From: Arabidopsis thaliana
Lineage: Eukaryota > Streptophyta > Magnoliopsida > Brassicales > Brassicaceae
DNA: 64,000 nt
Assembly (NCBI RefSeq): GCF_000001735.4
Contig: NC_003075.7
Location: 11,781,001-11,845,000 of the forward strand
Direction of reading: 5' to 3'
The notes beneath the pieces were generated by a model. The model was not told the DNA's origin. It worked only from the letters and a program-made list of their open reading frames with translations, and did no database searches. Below, piece after piece: positions 1 through 12,128 of the stretch (the stretch's first letter is position 1; every line of letters begins with the position of its first letter). Made by a program: the position numbers and the translations under genes.

Positions 1-898
1 CAAGAATAAAAATATAAATAGATGGTAGATGATACAGAGAACTAGCAAGAAGAAACTGATTGAGATAATAGTCAAAGCAATTTTGTTGTTGTTAACTACG
101 TGCAAAGGCTCACATGTTCACAAATCAATACACAAAATGCAGTAAGAACTATGAAGTAGTAGTCACAAGATCTAATATACCTTGGGTTTAAAACATGGCG
201 AATGTCATCCAAAGAAGGGTCATTGATCTCGTAACTATCAGGAAGACAATAAACCTTCTCTGTCAGAAGATTGATGTAAACGTGGTGTCCTGCTTCCAAG
301 CTATGTGTATAAGCATGAGACTTCTGGCTTCTTCCTTGGAAGTACTTCCCACAAACAAGACACGCATACACATTCAGATTTGACAAGGACACAGAGCAAA
401 ACCTCTCAAAATCAAAATCCAACACCTGAAATTCAACATACAACATGAGTTTAGATACTCAACACCAAAAACGATTATACAATGAAGACAGCAGAAACAT
501 AACCATTGATCAAAGATTACAATCAAGAAATTAATTACCTGACGATTAACGGTATCAAGATAAGGACAATCACGGCGAACTTCAACATGGCGTGAATGCT
601 TTCCCTTACCCTTCGAGACATCATCATCTTCGTCGTCATCGACCTCTTCTTGAGCTTCTCCTTTCACTTTGTTACCATTTCCCTCCCCTTTCGCAACTCC
701 ATTACCACGAGCTTGCGATTTCTTCTGCTCGTTCTCCTCTTCCTCATCATCATCATCGTAAGTATTAGCCAACGGCAGAAGAGGATTGTTGAAACCTAGT
801 GGTGGAGGTGGTGAATCAGACCGTTCCATCACTCTCTTCCTCTTCACTTCTCTCTCTTCCTCAGAAACACCATTCTTAACTTCTCTTTCACCTTTCAT
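1..898 (-). CDS. USP39/Sad1-like ubiquitin-hydrolase-fold splicing factor, copy A (5' part only)
   Basis: Only the first two coding exons lie in the window: exon 1 at 539-898 (ATG at 896-898) and exon 2 at 181-425. Bases 1-180 are intron 2 and the rest lies beyond base 1. Exon 1 encodes a charged, low-complexity N-terminus with Asp/Glu runs. It ends in the conserved DCPYLDTVNRQ, which leads into the zinc-finger UBP domain of exon 2 (Cys-x-x-Cys in ACLVCG, then spaced histidines in HAYTH and GHH). The family (yeast Sad1, human USP39) is a catalytically dead USP that acts in the U4/U6.U5 tri-snRNP. The two exons, their splice phases and even 5'UTR bases up to about 1045 match copy B at 25.2-26.0 kb, so this is a duplicated gene. 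It is likely At4g22285. Whether the full gene is intact cannot be seen here. Confidence 0.9.
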
Positions 899-2198
899 TC
901 TCAAAATTTTCCTTATGCTACAGCTTGCTTCAAAAACCCTAGAAGTCTAGAACACAAAATCCCAGCGTTTCACAAAGATCCTCAACCAAAGAAGCAATGA
1001 TTCTTCCAAACAAACGCCCTAGAATTCAAATCAGAAGAGATCTGATAGACCGTTGATTCTATCCATCCTTTTGCCAAATCCTAATAAACCTTTCAGGCGT
1101 GATCAATCTGAATAAGAGATCTCCAGCATCAACAACACCAAAGAAGATAATCACACACTGCAAACAAAACAAAAAAGCCACTGTGAGATAAGTAAACATG
1201 AGTAAAACTGAAAAGATACTTCCATCAGAAAAAGAATGAAACTTGGACAAACCAACCAGCTGAAATCAATGCAGAATCTAAGATAAAGTACACTCCTTTA
1301 CAAAGAAAGGATGGATCCTAGCTCAGAACCATAATTCTCAATTTCATTACATAACAAAAAAAGAGTGAAATTTGGACAAACCCATCAGCTAACATCAATG
1401 AAAGCAGATAGAGAATCTAACATAAAGTGTTGTGCTTTACTAAAAAAACAAAGAATTCAATCCCAAACCCATAATTGATAATTCAATTCATTACTATCAA
1501 AACATGTGAGCCTATAAGGGGGATGAGATCAACCAATAATCGATATTAATCGGTCATACGGTGAGCATAAAACTGACCAGAGGGGACGAGACTCGAGAGT
1601 GGAGGGAGACAGAGAAGCGTGCATCCGCCTTCGTAGAGAGAGTTTGGGGTTTTGTGTTTTCGCTATTCACAAGCAGAGTGAGAGACCGTAAATTAAATGG
1701 GTAAGTTTTGGGCTGTCTTTTATTTTCCACATTTGGGCTTTAAGTTTTAAGTTTCCACTATGGAAACCAATCAAAGGCTTCTACATGGGCTTTGTTGTCA
1801 TCAGCTTCTCTGCGGCTTTCATGCTTACTTGTTTACTAGCACAACATTGCATGCACCTATTGCAGAGATGCCTAAGGTTTCCTTGGTGGATAAGAATAGT
1901 GGATAGGACATAATAATTATTTTAACAGAAAAGAGCATTTACACTTTGGGGCTCTATGTACACAAACATAAACCCCATACAAGGGGCAAAAAAAAAAAAC
2001 AGAATTAAGAAAGAAAAACAAAAGCTAATAAGGTAAAAGGCAAAGCCTATTTGGTTTTCTTTTTGAACCAATTTGGCTGTCCTCTCATTCCCTCTCTTCT
2101 CTTCTCTTCTCTTCCTTCCTTCAGTCTCGTGAGCCTAACTGTTTAAGCATTTTTATATTTGAATATCGGGCAAAAGAAGCATTACATACATATTGGTT
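899..2198. other. Intergenic: copy A 5' leader, an imperfect tandem repeat and a pyrimidine tract
   Basis: No protein-coding gene is visible. The first ~150 bases resemble the 5'UTR of copy B. At 1235-1495 a segment of about 129 bases occurs twice in imperfect tandem, each beginning near CTTGGACAAAC/TTTGGACAAAC. Bases 1540-1680 are GAGA-rich and could be a further 5'UTR exon of copy A, but no start codon depends on it. A TCTTC-type pyrimidine microsatellite lies at about 2090-2125. Confidence 0.5.
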
Positions 2199-4730
2199 TC
2201 AGACAGGAATGACATCAGCGTTTTGATTATCGTCGCAGGTTATGATTAAGCCATCTGCGTAGGTTGGGAAGAGGCAGTGCCACCACCGGCACCCACTGGA
2301 GACTGCTTCTGCCGGAGGAACTATCATCAGAACGTTGTCGTGCCTTCTTACCATCCCCATCACGCTCACTGTGCTTCCTTCTTTTATGTATCTGTTGCAT
2401 CACACACAATCAAATATGATTTTAAATCAGTAACAAAGGGATTCTCTTTGACAGCAAAAGTGAAACCAATGAGCTTTCTTGTGTACTAAAAACGATCATT
2501 TGTACTAGAAACGGTGACTTTTGGGTCTCATTAGCTTTAGACTTAATTCAAACTTCTAAGCCCTTTAACTTCAGACTTATCATGCACTGATGTGAGATGT
2601 TTAAGCCGTTAACGTTGACAATAGTTGCTGGATTTCTTCCTACAATACATGTCTCATCACATCTTTTTCCATTACTGTGACTTTTAATGTGGAAGAATAA
2701 CCAACGGTACCAGTCAAAGTAAACGCCTACATCAACAGTTTAATACTTCCCATTCTACTAAAGAAATCAGGGTTTAAAAGGTTGTAATTTGGGTAAAATA
2801 AGGATCCAAGGTTTGGATAGTGACTCTAATAACGTTATTTTTAGATTTTGGCTAAGATACTTCGTGCAACCCGAAGAACAGTTTAAGATGCGTGTTGAAT
2901 ATAACATACCCTTCTTTGAGACGCATAACACGGTCATCAGCTGAGAGGTTGCGATCTGACAGCCACTTTAAGAAGCTGGGAGATAAATCTTTGTTCTGCG
3001 TTGTTACATTAGCCACTGTCGCCGGTTTGACAAAAGGAGAAACTTTTGATCCATATCCTGCTTTTACTAGTGCTCGCAATCCAGATTGGAAATCCGAGAT
3101 GTAAAAATCCGACACATATTTCTGCCAAAGAAATATAACCACAACAAGAATCATCAAACTTCACCATCTTTTCTTGTCATATAAGATCTGAAAACTTTGA
3201 CCAAATCACTGAGACAAATGGTCCTTTTGCAAGAGGAGAAAAAGAAACTAACCTCTGCATGTCTAGATCCCCAAGAAAAGCATCGATGTTTTGGGTTTGC
3301 GGATTTCCCACCAAAACCTTTGTATTCATACAACTCCGTGGATACATAAACGCATCTTGGTGTTCTTTGGAACGAAGATTCCAAAGGAATGCTTCCACAT
3401 GTCACAACCTACAAAAACATAACAAAAGTTTTAACATTTCCAGCAAATAAAAGACACACCAGTGACCACACTACCATATCTACATCAACATTGTTAATTC
3501 AGACAATATAAATGGTCTGTCCAACGCATTAAGCTAGCTGTTGACGACTGTAATCCAATCGACAATACAAAAATACCCGTGACTCCAATTTGTCGAATTA
3601 TAAATGGTCTAATTTCACTAAAGACTCTTATAAAATCTATACTAAACACAAGCAGCAAACTTTAGTTTGGTGAGATAATATAAAATGTCAAAGACAGACA
3701 AAAGCAAAAATCATCATAAAGCACCCAGAAACATAATGAAGCAAAACTAAATGAAGTTAATTAACACTAAAACAGAGAGATCCAAGAGTATAACATCCAT
3801 AAGAAAAGCCAATGATGATAATGACATTCTAACTTCACCAAAGTTGAAAATGATCAAAAGCTAAATATGGAAGCAATTTACTTTAATCAGAACAATTAAA
3901 GTTACTTACTAAAACTGGAAATATTAACATCTGAAAATTAGGTTTTAACTTACCCCTGTAACCTTAACGAATTGTCCATCAATGGCACCTCTAAGCTCAG
4001 CATCTGGATACTTTTTGATAAAACTCAACAACCCTTTTCTTCTCCAAACGCAATTCCAAACCAAAACCACGATTGCAGGACAAACTGCTGCTAAAACCGC
4101 AGCAATCACCACCGGTTTCTTCACCGCCACAGTAAGAAAAGCTCCCACAAGCAATCCCATCGCCGCCACTATCAAAACCGCCCAAACCATTGCTTTTGGT
4201 ACTTTAAACCCGACCCGAACCGGGTCTACGTTAAGACTCGTCACCGACGACCCGTATTTAGGCTTGCTCGACGCTAGATTACTCAATTGGTGATCCAATT
4301 GACCCGACCTTCTAGACCCGGACAAAATTGGACCCGAAGAACCAAGAGAACCGGAGGTAATTAAACCGGTTGGCTGAAGCTGAGAGAGTGGACCTGAGAA
4401 TTTCTTAACCGAACCAGAGTTGGGACCAGATCGAACGGATCCACTGTTAGGGTTTGAAGAAGAACCGGAGACACGTGGCGGCGCCTGAAGCCTTGACGTA
4501 CCTCCGCTGCTATTACCACCGACGATTAACGGCGGTGGTCCTTGAAAAGAAGCTGAATCGACGACGGAGATGTCGAACATCCTTCCGAGCTCGCCGGATT
4601 TCTTGATGTCGCCTCCGGTGTAAGGCACAGCTCGAGCCGCCATTGTCGGTGGTCGCTCTTTTGGTTGCTCAAGCTTTCCCGATACGTAGAGTCCATTTGG
4701 TAGCTGGTGGGATTGGATCCGACCCGCCAT
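2199..4730 (-). CDS. Two-helix membrane protein of the plant 'ubiquitin-specific protease C19-related' family
   Basis: Four coding exons: 3954-4730, 3253-3408, 2910-3121 and 2199-2391. They join in frame to 445 residues. The ATG at 4728-4730 opens MAGRIQSHQLPNGLYVSG, a start conserved in the family as I remember it (At1g16860 type). Residues ~60-165 are Ser/Gly/Asn-rich with repeats of the form SGSxxSG. Two hydrophobic segments follow at about residues 178-202 and 205-226. The C-terminal ~200 residues form a soluble domain beginning VKVTGVVTCGS. No USP Cys box (GLxNxGNTCY) or His box is present, so the family name is misleading and peptidase activity is not supported. The soluble domain loosely recalls the membrane-adjacent domain of MUL1/GIDE ligases (inference). 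Likely At4g22290. Confidence 0.88.
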
Positions 4731-6559
4731 TTCTACAGAGAGAAGAGAGAGAGAAGCTGAAATGCAGAGAAACTTTACTCTTTGAGTGCTTCAGAAGAGA
4801 GAGAAGTCGCGCGTGTAGGTGTGAGTGGCAGTGAAGGTGGAGAGAAGAAGAAAGACGAAGGATGTGAAATGACGAAAGAGATCACTCTGGACTACGTTAT
4901 TACGAGTGTGCCACTGTGTCCTAAAAACAGGCGATTGCGTAATCTTTGAAGTAGCCAAGTTAGTTAGAGGTTTTGGTCTTTGATTGGTTCATTTGTAACA
5001 GTAATCGCCTACTTGGCGCTTTTTTATTTTACAGTTTTTTCCTGTTTGTTTCAAGAATTTGCTAAATTACCCTTATACTTTTGTTTTGTTTTAATTTTCG
5101 ATTTGAAACTAATTTACTTCAAATTTATTCTGAAAATTTTATACAGTAGTATGAATAAAAACTATGTATTATATAACACAACTGAAAACTGTTCATGCAC
5201 AGACTGCAATCCAAATATAATGATTTCAATTTGACCAATGCAAGAAGAAAAAAACCATCACATGTGATATTTTAAGAATTACTATTTTGGACTATGGTCT
5301 TTGTATATATTTCAAAAAAGAGTATCAATATCCAATATCTTTGCCTCGATAATTGTCACGAGAAAGTTAAACTTTGACCCTTGTTACAATACAACCTTGG
5401 ACTTCAAATTGAAAGATCGAAATTTTTGTTAGTATTTGGTTTGTTTCAAAAGAAGATGATTAGAGTTTTGTTGTTGGAGTCACAAGAATTGATAGATTCG
5501 ATTGATATTAACAAAGTAATAGACTTCTCTTTGGTAGGACCATCACCAACGGCCCAATGCCAGCATTTCAATAATCATAACAAGTTCATGCACGTATAAT
5601 TGTTATTTATCTTTCCCTTGTTACTATATTGTCTAAAATTGCAAATTTTAATTTACATTACACGTGATCTATATAATCAAATTCCTAATGATTGCACTAA
5701 TTGAAAGCACTATAAAAATATACAGTACAGTACAAATATTAGCGGGCTAGATCAAATCAAATTTGAATATTTCTTTGGACTCAGATTCTTTATTTCTAGC
5801 TGTCACTATAGTGTCAAGATTCTGTAATATTTGAGATGGTGAAAGGGTAATTCTTGAAAATCACTTATAGTCGGTGGGTGCTTGGGGAGAGAATCCAAAG
5901 AGATAATATGGGCGCAAATGGGAAATTATGTGTTTTGACGAAAATAACCCTGTACTATCAACAGACCATGCAAACTCATTTGGATTTTTTTGGTCGGATC
6001 TAATAATATTTAACTATTTATATGGTTTCAAACTTAGATGTCGACCATATATATGCTAAAACTTCATTATTCAGAATCTCAGATCGTTGTTTGTATATGG
6101 TGACTTATTATGATATGATTCTTTGTCTTCTTTTCTACGATAAATAATTGAATTTTTATAGTTACGGAAACACCATTTCACAAAAATTTGTAAACAATTG
6201 TCATTGGTAACTATTTACCCGACAAAAACTGTAAATTTGAGTGAACATATGCAGGTTTTGTTTTGGTCAGATTTTGCATTTTGAACACAATTCGAGTTAT
6301 GTAGTCACTTGATTTGTTGACTAAATAAAAGAATTCTAGTGTTGACATATAATTTTTCAAATCAATGCAAAGTACGCAAAATGTTGTAGTTAACAAAAGT
6401 AACGGTTTACATAACCAAACAAGATTGGTTCAACCAGAACCGGTTTTCATGATAGAGAAACTTGGACCAGAGATGAGCTGATGTTATCATTTTTCTTCTA
6501 ATCTTGATAGGTACTAGGATGTTGTTACCTTGAGTACAAAGTTGCCTTTAAAAACCATT
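4731..6559. other. Intergenic: 5' region of the two-helix protein gene and AT-rich spacer
   Basis: Bases 4731-4900 are a GAGA-rich leader and probable 5'UTR for the minus-strand gene ending at 4730. The remainder is AT-rich. Short open frames at 4980-5234 and 5381-5599 have compositional bias only, with no recognisable domain, and I do not call them genes. Bases 6420-6559 are probable 3'UTR of the downstream minus-strand thioesterase gene. Confidence 0.4.
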
Positions 6560-8252
6560 TTATGAAGAAGAAGAAGAGCTCTGCATCCGTTGTTTTAACC
6601 ATGACTCCAGATACTGCAGCTCCTCATTACTGATTGAGTGTCCAAGACCCGGATAAGCCTGCAGATAAACGAACTCTCTTTAGATATACATTTCCAAGAA
6701 TCGGTTTCTAAGATCTTTCCATGTGATCAGTATTGACTGCTCTGTTATATGAGCAAATATATGAGTGTTTGATTTGAGTTCTTATTGTTATACCTTGAAT
6801 TCACAAGTCACACCCGCTTGTTGAAGAAAAGGAAGAGCTGCTTGACCAGCTTCGAATAGTACAGTCTTGTCATCAATGCCATGAGACCACAAGATTGGTG
6901 TCTGCATATGCAAAATTTAGAGACTCAGATACCCAAAAAACAGTGACAGGAAAATCAACATTTACCCTTTACAAGAAACCGAAAAACGAATGAACAACCT
7001 TTTTAGCATCTTCGGTAAACTGATTGGTGATCGAAGAATTGAATGGAATCCATCCGCTAAAGACTGCACCTCCTCCAATAGTTTTAGGGTAAAGAAGAAC
7101 ACTCGCCAAGGTTAATGCACCTGCAGAAAATCTTATTCAGGAGTCGCAATACAAATAAATCAACACATTGTAGCTTTGCAGTTTAAAGAAAAATTGGAAG
7201 GTGTAAATCCATGAAAATGGGTAACTATGGAGGGTGCTAAGAGAAATCACCTCCTTGGCTAAATCCACAGATATACACATTTTCTGGATTGATTCCTCCT
7301 GCAATCTCCTTATCTATAATGGCATGAACGTTCTTAACTGCTTTAAGCAAACTGCTTTCATCTTTCGGAGATCCCTAACACATAAAAACTTACTTACTTG
7401 ATGACTTAAAATATCTCTAGAACAGAACAAACTCCTTAATAAGCTAAAGCAGCCTGTTCTTTGTACATTATAAACCTTAAAATCTACTAAACAAGTACTG
7501 ATGACCCCAAACTATATTAGAAAATCTGAAGCTACAAATTTAGAAAGTATTGAACAAGAAGTGTTACCGCAGTAAGAGGAAGCTCAGGGATGTCAAACCA
7601 AGAAGGCATCACTGCACCATCTGCACAAGACAAATTAAGAGGCAAAGGCACAATATTTAGCAAGTACATAAGATTTCTCATGAAAAAGTATGAATCTTTA
7701 CTCAATTTTGTCCACTGCATTTACCAATGAGGGAGGATTTAGATGACTAAGCCATAATTTGATAAATGAATCACACATCAAAGCACTAAATCCAAAAGAA
7801 AGACACACTAGTATCATTCCTATAGTAAGGACTAGACCTAAAAGTTCGAATTATTTAGGAGAATGCAAATTTGTTCAGCTCAATCAATTCAAAAACGATG
7901 ATCAAAGTCAACGCCTAGAGAAGAAAGAAACGAACAACACCAAAATCAGAAAGTAAAGGGCAATCATACAATTGCAAGAGACTGGATTTGGTGGAGCAGA
8001 AGGGAAGAGCCACTTAGTGTTTCTAAACTCCTGGGACCTGAAAAGTGTTTTGATGGGTTCGTTGGCAGGTCCGGAATCACCTAGCCCGTGAAGCCATAAG
8101 ATGAAGGTTCGAGCCATGGAGTCTCGGTTCCGTAAAGCAGAGGTAGATGATACGTCAGATTTGTTTAGGAAGAAGAATGCGAAGAAGAAGACAGAGCTCA
8201 ATAGTGCGATAGTGAGAAGAACAATCGGCTTCTTCAGTCTACTTGTTCGCAT
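6560..8252 (-). CDS. TIPSY1: Acyl-protein thioesterase-type carboxylesterase with N-terminal membrane anchor (TIPSY1-like)
   Basis: Six coding exons: 7970-8252, 7568-7620, 7251-7374, 6999-7120, 6794-6901 and 6560-6658, giving 262 residues. Residues ~9-29 are one strongly hydrophobic segment after a short basic start, so a signal anchor is likely. The catalytic domain begins at Met46 (MARTFILWLHGLGDSG). The triad of the alpha/beta-hydrolase APT family is visible: nucleophile in GFSQGG (Ser ~151), Asp in HGIDD, His in GLGHSIS (~237). The family removes acyl groups from proteins. The neighbour at 8546-10055 has the same exon lengths for the four middle exons, so the pair is a tandem duplication. 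This copy differs by a 45-residue N-terminal extension and a Ser-rich tail. I recall it as At4g22300; symbol from memory. Confidence 0.88.
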
Positions 8253-8545
8253 GCCTTCACCATTTTCTCTCGAGATCGATCTCTCAAAAAATGTTTTGTT
8301 TTGGAGAATGTCTAAATGACTAAAATGCCCTCAATGTTAAAAGATTATCAAATTTGTTGGCTATGTTTTATGTTCTCATGTTCACACTCAAGATTGCAAA
8401 TGTATTCCAATGCTTGCATATACATAATTCAAATCGATACAATCATACTAGAAGGACACAGCAAACAAAACCATACGAGGAGCTTAGAATTGTCAATCTT
8501 CTTCTTCTTGTCTTCATAGACGACATGTAGGTATTATTATTACCT

Positions 8546-10055
8546 TCAGTGGAACATTTCTTTAAGACAATTAAGTTGGAGACAAGTAGACGACGAACCT
8601 TTCAACCGTCTCTTGATCCATGACTCTATATACTTCAGCTCCTTATTGCTGATCGAGTGCCCGAGACCAGGATATGCCTGCAGATAAACAAATCACCTTA
8701 GAAGTATAAATAATTGTACATTGGAGTTCTATCATGCATTTGTCTCGAAAAAGAGTTTTGATTTGAATATACCTTGAATTCACAGGTAACACCGGCTTCT
8801 TTGAGAAAAGGAAGAGCAGCTTGACCAGCTTCAAAGAGTACCATTCTGTCATCAGTGCCATGAGACCACAAGATTGGTGTCTGCATATTGCAAAGTCTGA
8901 AGACTCAGAAACACAAAAACATTGATCAACGTTTATAAGAAAACATAAGTGAGGAACCTTCTTAGCCTCTTCGGGAAACTGACTGATGATTGAAGAAGTG
9001 AATGGAACCCATCCACTTAGGACGGCACCTCCTCCAAGAGTTTTTGGGTAAAGCAGAACACTAGCCAAGGTTAATGCTCCTACAAGAAAATTCTTATTAG
9101 GCGCCACAATGCAAGGTTCTTAAGACATAAGTGGATTCAGACCGATATAAAAAGGTCTCTCTACAAAGAATATTGAAAAGACAAAGAATTCATGAAAAGA
9201 GAAACAACCTCCTTGGCTTAATCCACAGATAAACACGTTTTCTGGATTAGTTCCTTCTGCAATCTCCTGGTCTATAATGGCATGAACATTCTTAACTGCT
9301 TCAAGCACGCTGCTTTCATCAATTGGAGAGCCCTAACATACATAAAAGTTGCACACTTATTGTGATTTCATAAAATCTCTTGAAAATGCAAGAGTGCTCT
9401 GCTCTTTACACAATCTGCTGAACAAGTGTTGATTCTAGATAATGCGTCATAAGGTTTAACAAACCAAAAGGTGCTAACTTGGAGCTACCAGCCCATTAAC
9501 TATTTGCCAATTCATACTATAAGAGGCGTTAGATAGATCAAGAGTGAAGTGAAGTAATACCACTTTAAAAGGAAGTTCAGGAACGTCAAACCAAGAACGC
9601 ATCACCGCACCATCTGCACAAGAAAGTATAGAAAGACATAAGCTTTTTTCAGACACATATGGATTAAGAGACATGACACCAACAGATACCACAGAGAAAT
9701 CAAAGATAATCAAATTGTGTACATTTGACTAAATGTCTTTCAAATTAACAGAATGTGACAAATCTCCTTCACATCACAGAGGCAAATAATAACGCTAAAT
9801 CAAAATGGCATGAAGTGGAGACCGAACCCTGTAGCCCAAATCAAACCATAAACCATGAACAACGAAATCAATGAATGCAAATCGAAAATAGAAAAGGAAG
9901 AACGTACTGTTGCAGGTAACCGGATTGAATGGAGCAGAAGGGAAGAGCCAACTAGCGTTACTTAACTCCGAGGATTTGAATTGAGTTTGGATGGGTTCAT
10001 TAGCAGGTCCAGAATCTCCCAACCCGTGAAGCCACAAGATGAAAGTTCGAGCCAT
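8546..10055 (-). CDS. SOBER1: SOBER1 carboxylesterase / protein deacylase
   Basis: Six coding exons: 9908-10055, 9561-9613, 9209-9332, 8958-9079, 8773-8880 and 8546-8677, giving 228 residues starting MARTFILWLHGLGDSG. The triad is complete: Ser106 in GLSQGG, Asp159/160 in HGTDD, His192 in GLGHSIS. There is no signal or membrane segment, so it is probably soluble. SOBER1 is known in Arabidopsis as the esterase that suppresses responses to the bacterial effector AvrBsT, and length and residue numbers fit. It lies head to tail 294 bases upstream of its duplicate and shares a divergent promoter region with the pyruvate carrier gene. The last exon encodes a Cys-containing tail (CLQLNCLKEMFH) unlike the neighbour's Ser run. 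Confidence 0.9.
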
Positions 10056-10442
10056 CGTGCTTGAGTTCCGTGAAGAAGAAGAAAGAAAGATAAAGAAGAT
10101 GAAAAGTGCTCACTATCGATAGGCTTCGTCTGTGTATTCCTTCGCATGTTAAAATCGCCTGAAACTTTGCCATTTCAATGGCGATTTTGTCTCTCAAAGT
10201 CTTCGCGACGACTTTCAAAGTAGAAACTACAAAGTCCACTAGGACAAGAGTGAAAAGTACCAAAATACCCTCGGTTGTCGTTTTATGTCCGAAACGACAT
10301 CGTACATAGCTGCAGCCCTTTTTTGTTAGTGTTTTAAGCCAGACAGGGAGAGAGAAGGGAGAAGAATCTCGCGAGAGACAGAAAGGGACGATTATTGGTT
10401 GGTGAAATTTAGAGCATTTTTGGGAATTGGGTAAACTTTTCG
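10056..10442. promoter_or_regulatory. Divergent promoter region between SOBER1 (-) and the pyruvate carrier gene (+)
   Basis: Only 387 bases separate the two start codons, so both promoters and 5'UTRs must lie here. The plus-strand leader at ~10340-10440 is purine-rich (GAGAGAGAAGGGAGAAG). The palindrome-like GAAACGACATCG at ~10292 sits between. No clear TATA box was identified for either gene. Confidence 0.5.
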
Positions 10443-11638
10443 ATGGCGACTTCGAAGCTTCAAGCTATTTGGAATCACCCTGCCGGACCTAAAACCAGTG
10501 AGTCAATTCCACGATGATTAGCTTTCCTCATCGATTTCGATGATTCATTTTTTTTTTGTTGGTTCATGTAAAATTGACGATTCAATTATGGATAATTGAG
10601 CAATCTACATCTCCTTGGAATCTGTTGTTAGTTTTGTCTTTTATAAGTTCCACTTTCTCGTCTTTTCGATTTTTCTGGTGAATCCTGATTTGTTTCTACT
10701 AAAAAAAAAACAAACACTTTTTGATGAATTTTGACTTTCGATTAGTTCTCGAGGATGGATTGATTTGTTGCTTATGGTCCAGGAGAATCACTCTTTGCTT
10801 TATAATGGGTTTCATAAGTGATAGATTCCGTTACCAATTCACGTCACTCGTGTCTCAGAACATCAAACAATAAGACTCTCATTTTGTGTTTTCTCAGTTC
10901 ATTTCTGGGCACCAACGTTCAAGTGGGGTATTAGCATTGCCAACATTGCAGACTTTGCCAAACCTCCAGAGAAACTTTCCTATCCTCAACAAATCGGTAT
11001 GTATTATTCTATCATCTTCTTAATCTGCAGAAGGTTACTCCTCTGTTTTGAATTGTGGACTTTTATAGGCTTATCATATTCCCCATAGTTGTCATTGTTC
11101 CTTGATCAGTTTCATTGTGTTGCACTGCCTTCAATGTACTTTCAAATATTCTCTGATATTTCTTGCATCAGCGGTTACATGCACTGGTGTTATTTGGTCT
11201 CGTTACAGCATGGTAATCAATCCGGTAAGTTTCCTTACATTCCCTTTCAAAATTCAATCTATTTTTAGTATTGTAAGACTCTCTTATCATGATCTTCTCC
11301 CTTGCGTTTGCGATGAGATGTTAGTGATTGTATTCATGGTTGATCTGACTTCTTTGATTCCGACTCTTGTTTACAGAAAAACTGGAACCTCTTCAGTGTT
11401 AATGTTGCTATGGCAGGGACAGGCATATACCAGCTTGCTCGTAAAATAAAGTAAGATCGAGAGAACATCTGATTTTCTTCTTACTTTTACATGTTATGTA
11501 CATCTTAAGACACGACTTAGTCAAATAAGCATTTGGTTGATTAGTTGAAGTTTTCTCCCTTGCCAAACTGATACACTTGCTTTGATCTACAGACACGATT
11601 ATGCAACCGAAGCTGAGCCTGCCGTTGCGAGCGAATGA
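10443..11638 (+). CDS. MPC3: Mitochondrial pyruvate carrier subunit (MPC2 type)
   Basis: Five coding exons: 10443-10497, 10898-10996, 11172-11224, 11377-11450 and 11593-11638, giving 108 residues. Family hallmarks are visible: an N-terminal amphipathic start (SKLQAIWNHPAGPKT), HFWAPTFKWGISIANIAD, then SRYSMVINPKNWNLFSVN and a last helix ending in GIYQLARKI. MPC proteins form small heterodimers in the inner mitochondrial membrane that import pyruvate. Length is typical. The last exon adds a short acidic tail. Sequence type is MPC2. The symbol MPC3 and locus At4g22310 are from memory. Confidence 0.92.
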
Positions 11639-12128
11639 TTATGATGACGAAGCTGAGATTTCTAAAGGAAACTGGATATCATCTTGCTTCTGTTTGAAAA
11701 TCTAGTCTCAAGATATATGATTTTCTTTAAATTCCAAGATCTTCTGATCGGATCACGATTATCATTTCCAAGGTTTTTTAAGTATTCCTGTTTGACATTT
11801 GTTCAAATGATAAAGGAGGTCAAAAAGTTCCCTTCATATGCTGCTTTTAAAGTAAATCATCAAGTACTCCACAGACAAATTAAATGTTCTGAATGTTGAA
11901 TCAAAATAAAATTCAGACAAAAAGACAAGAATCTCCTATGAATTGAATGATCAGTCTGAATCAATGAGTCATTTCCATTAACATCAAAAGGAATAAGCCA
12001 TGGGGTTACAGACCAAATCAAGGATCTGCGTCCATATCTAATGACTGCTTTGTTCTTTCTGTAATGTCTTTCTTCCTAATTGATATTGAGAGTTGAGGGT
12101 GAGGAACCAAAACAATGCACCCAGTTTA
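11639..12128. other. Convergent 3' region between two genes
   Basis: Holds the 3'UTRs of the pyruvate carrier gene (plus) and of the acidic protein gene (minus). Open frames here (for example 11684-11899) show no domain and no splice context. Confidence 0.5.

Noticed and set aside
374-904. Minus-strand 176-codon frame as one exon
   Set aside because: It runs through a clear donor at 537-538 into the intron; the spliced exon 1 is 539-898.
4980-5234. 84-codon hydrophobic plus-strand frame
   Set aside because: AT-rich intergenic DNA readily gives Phe/Leu/Ile-rich frames; there is no promoter or family match.
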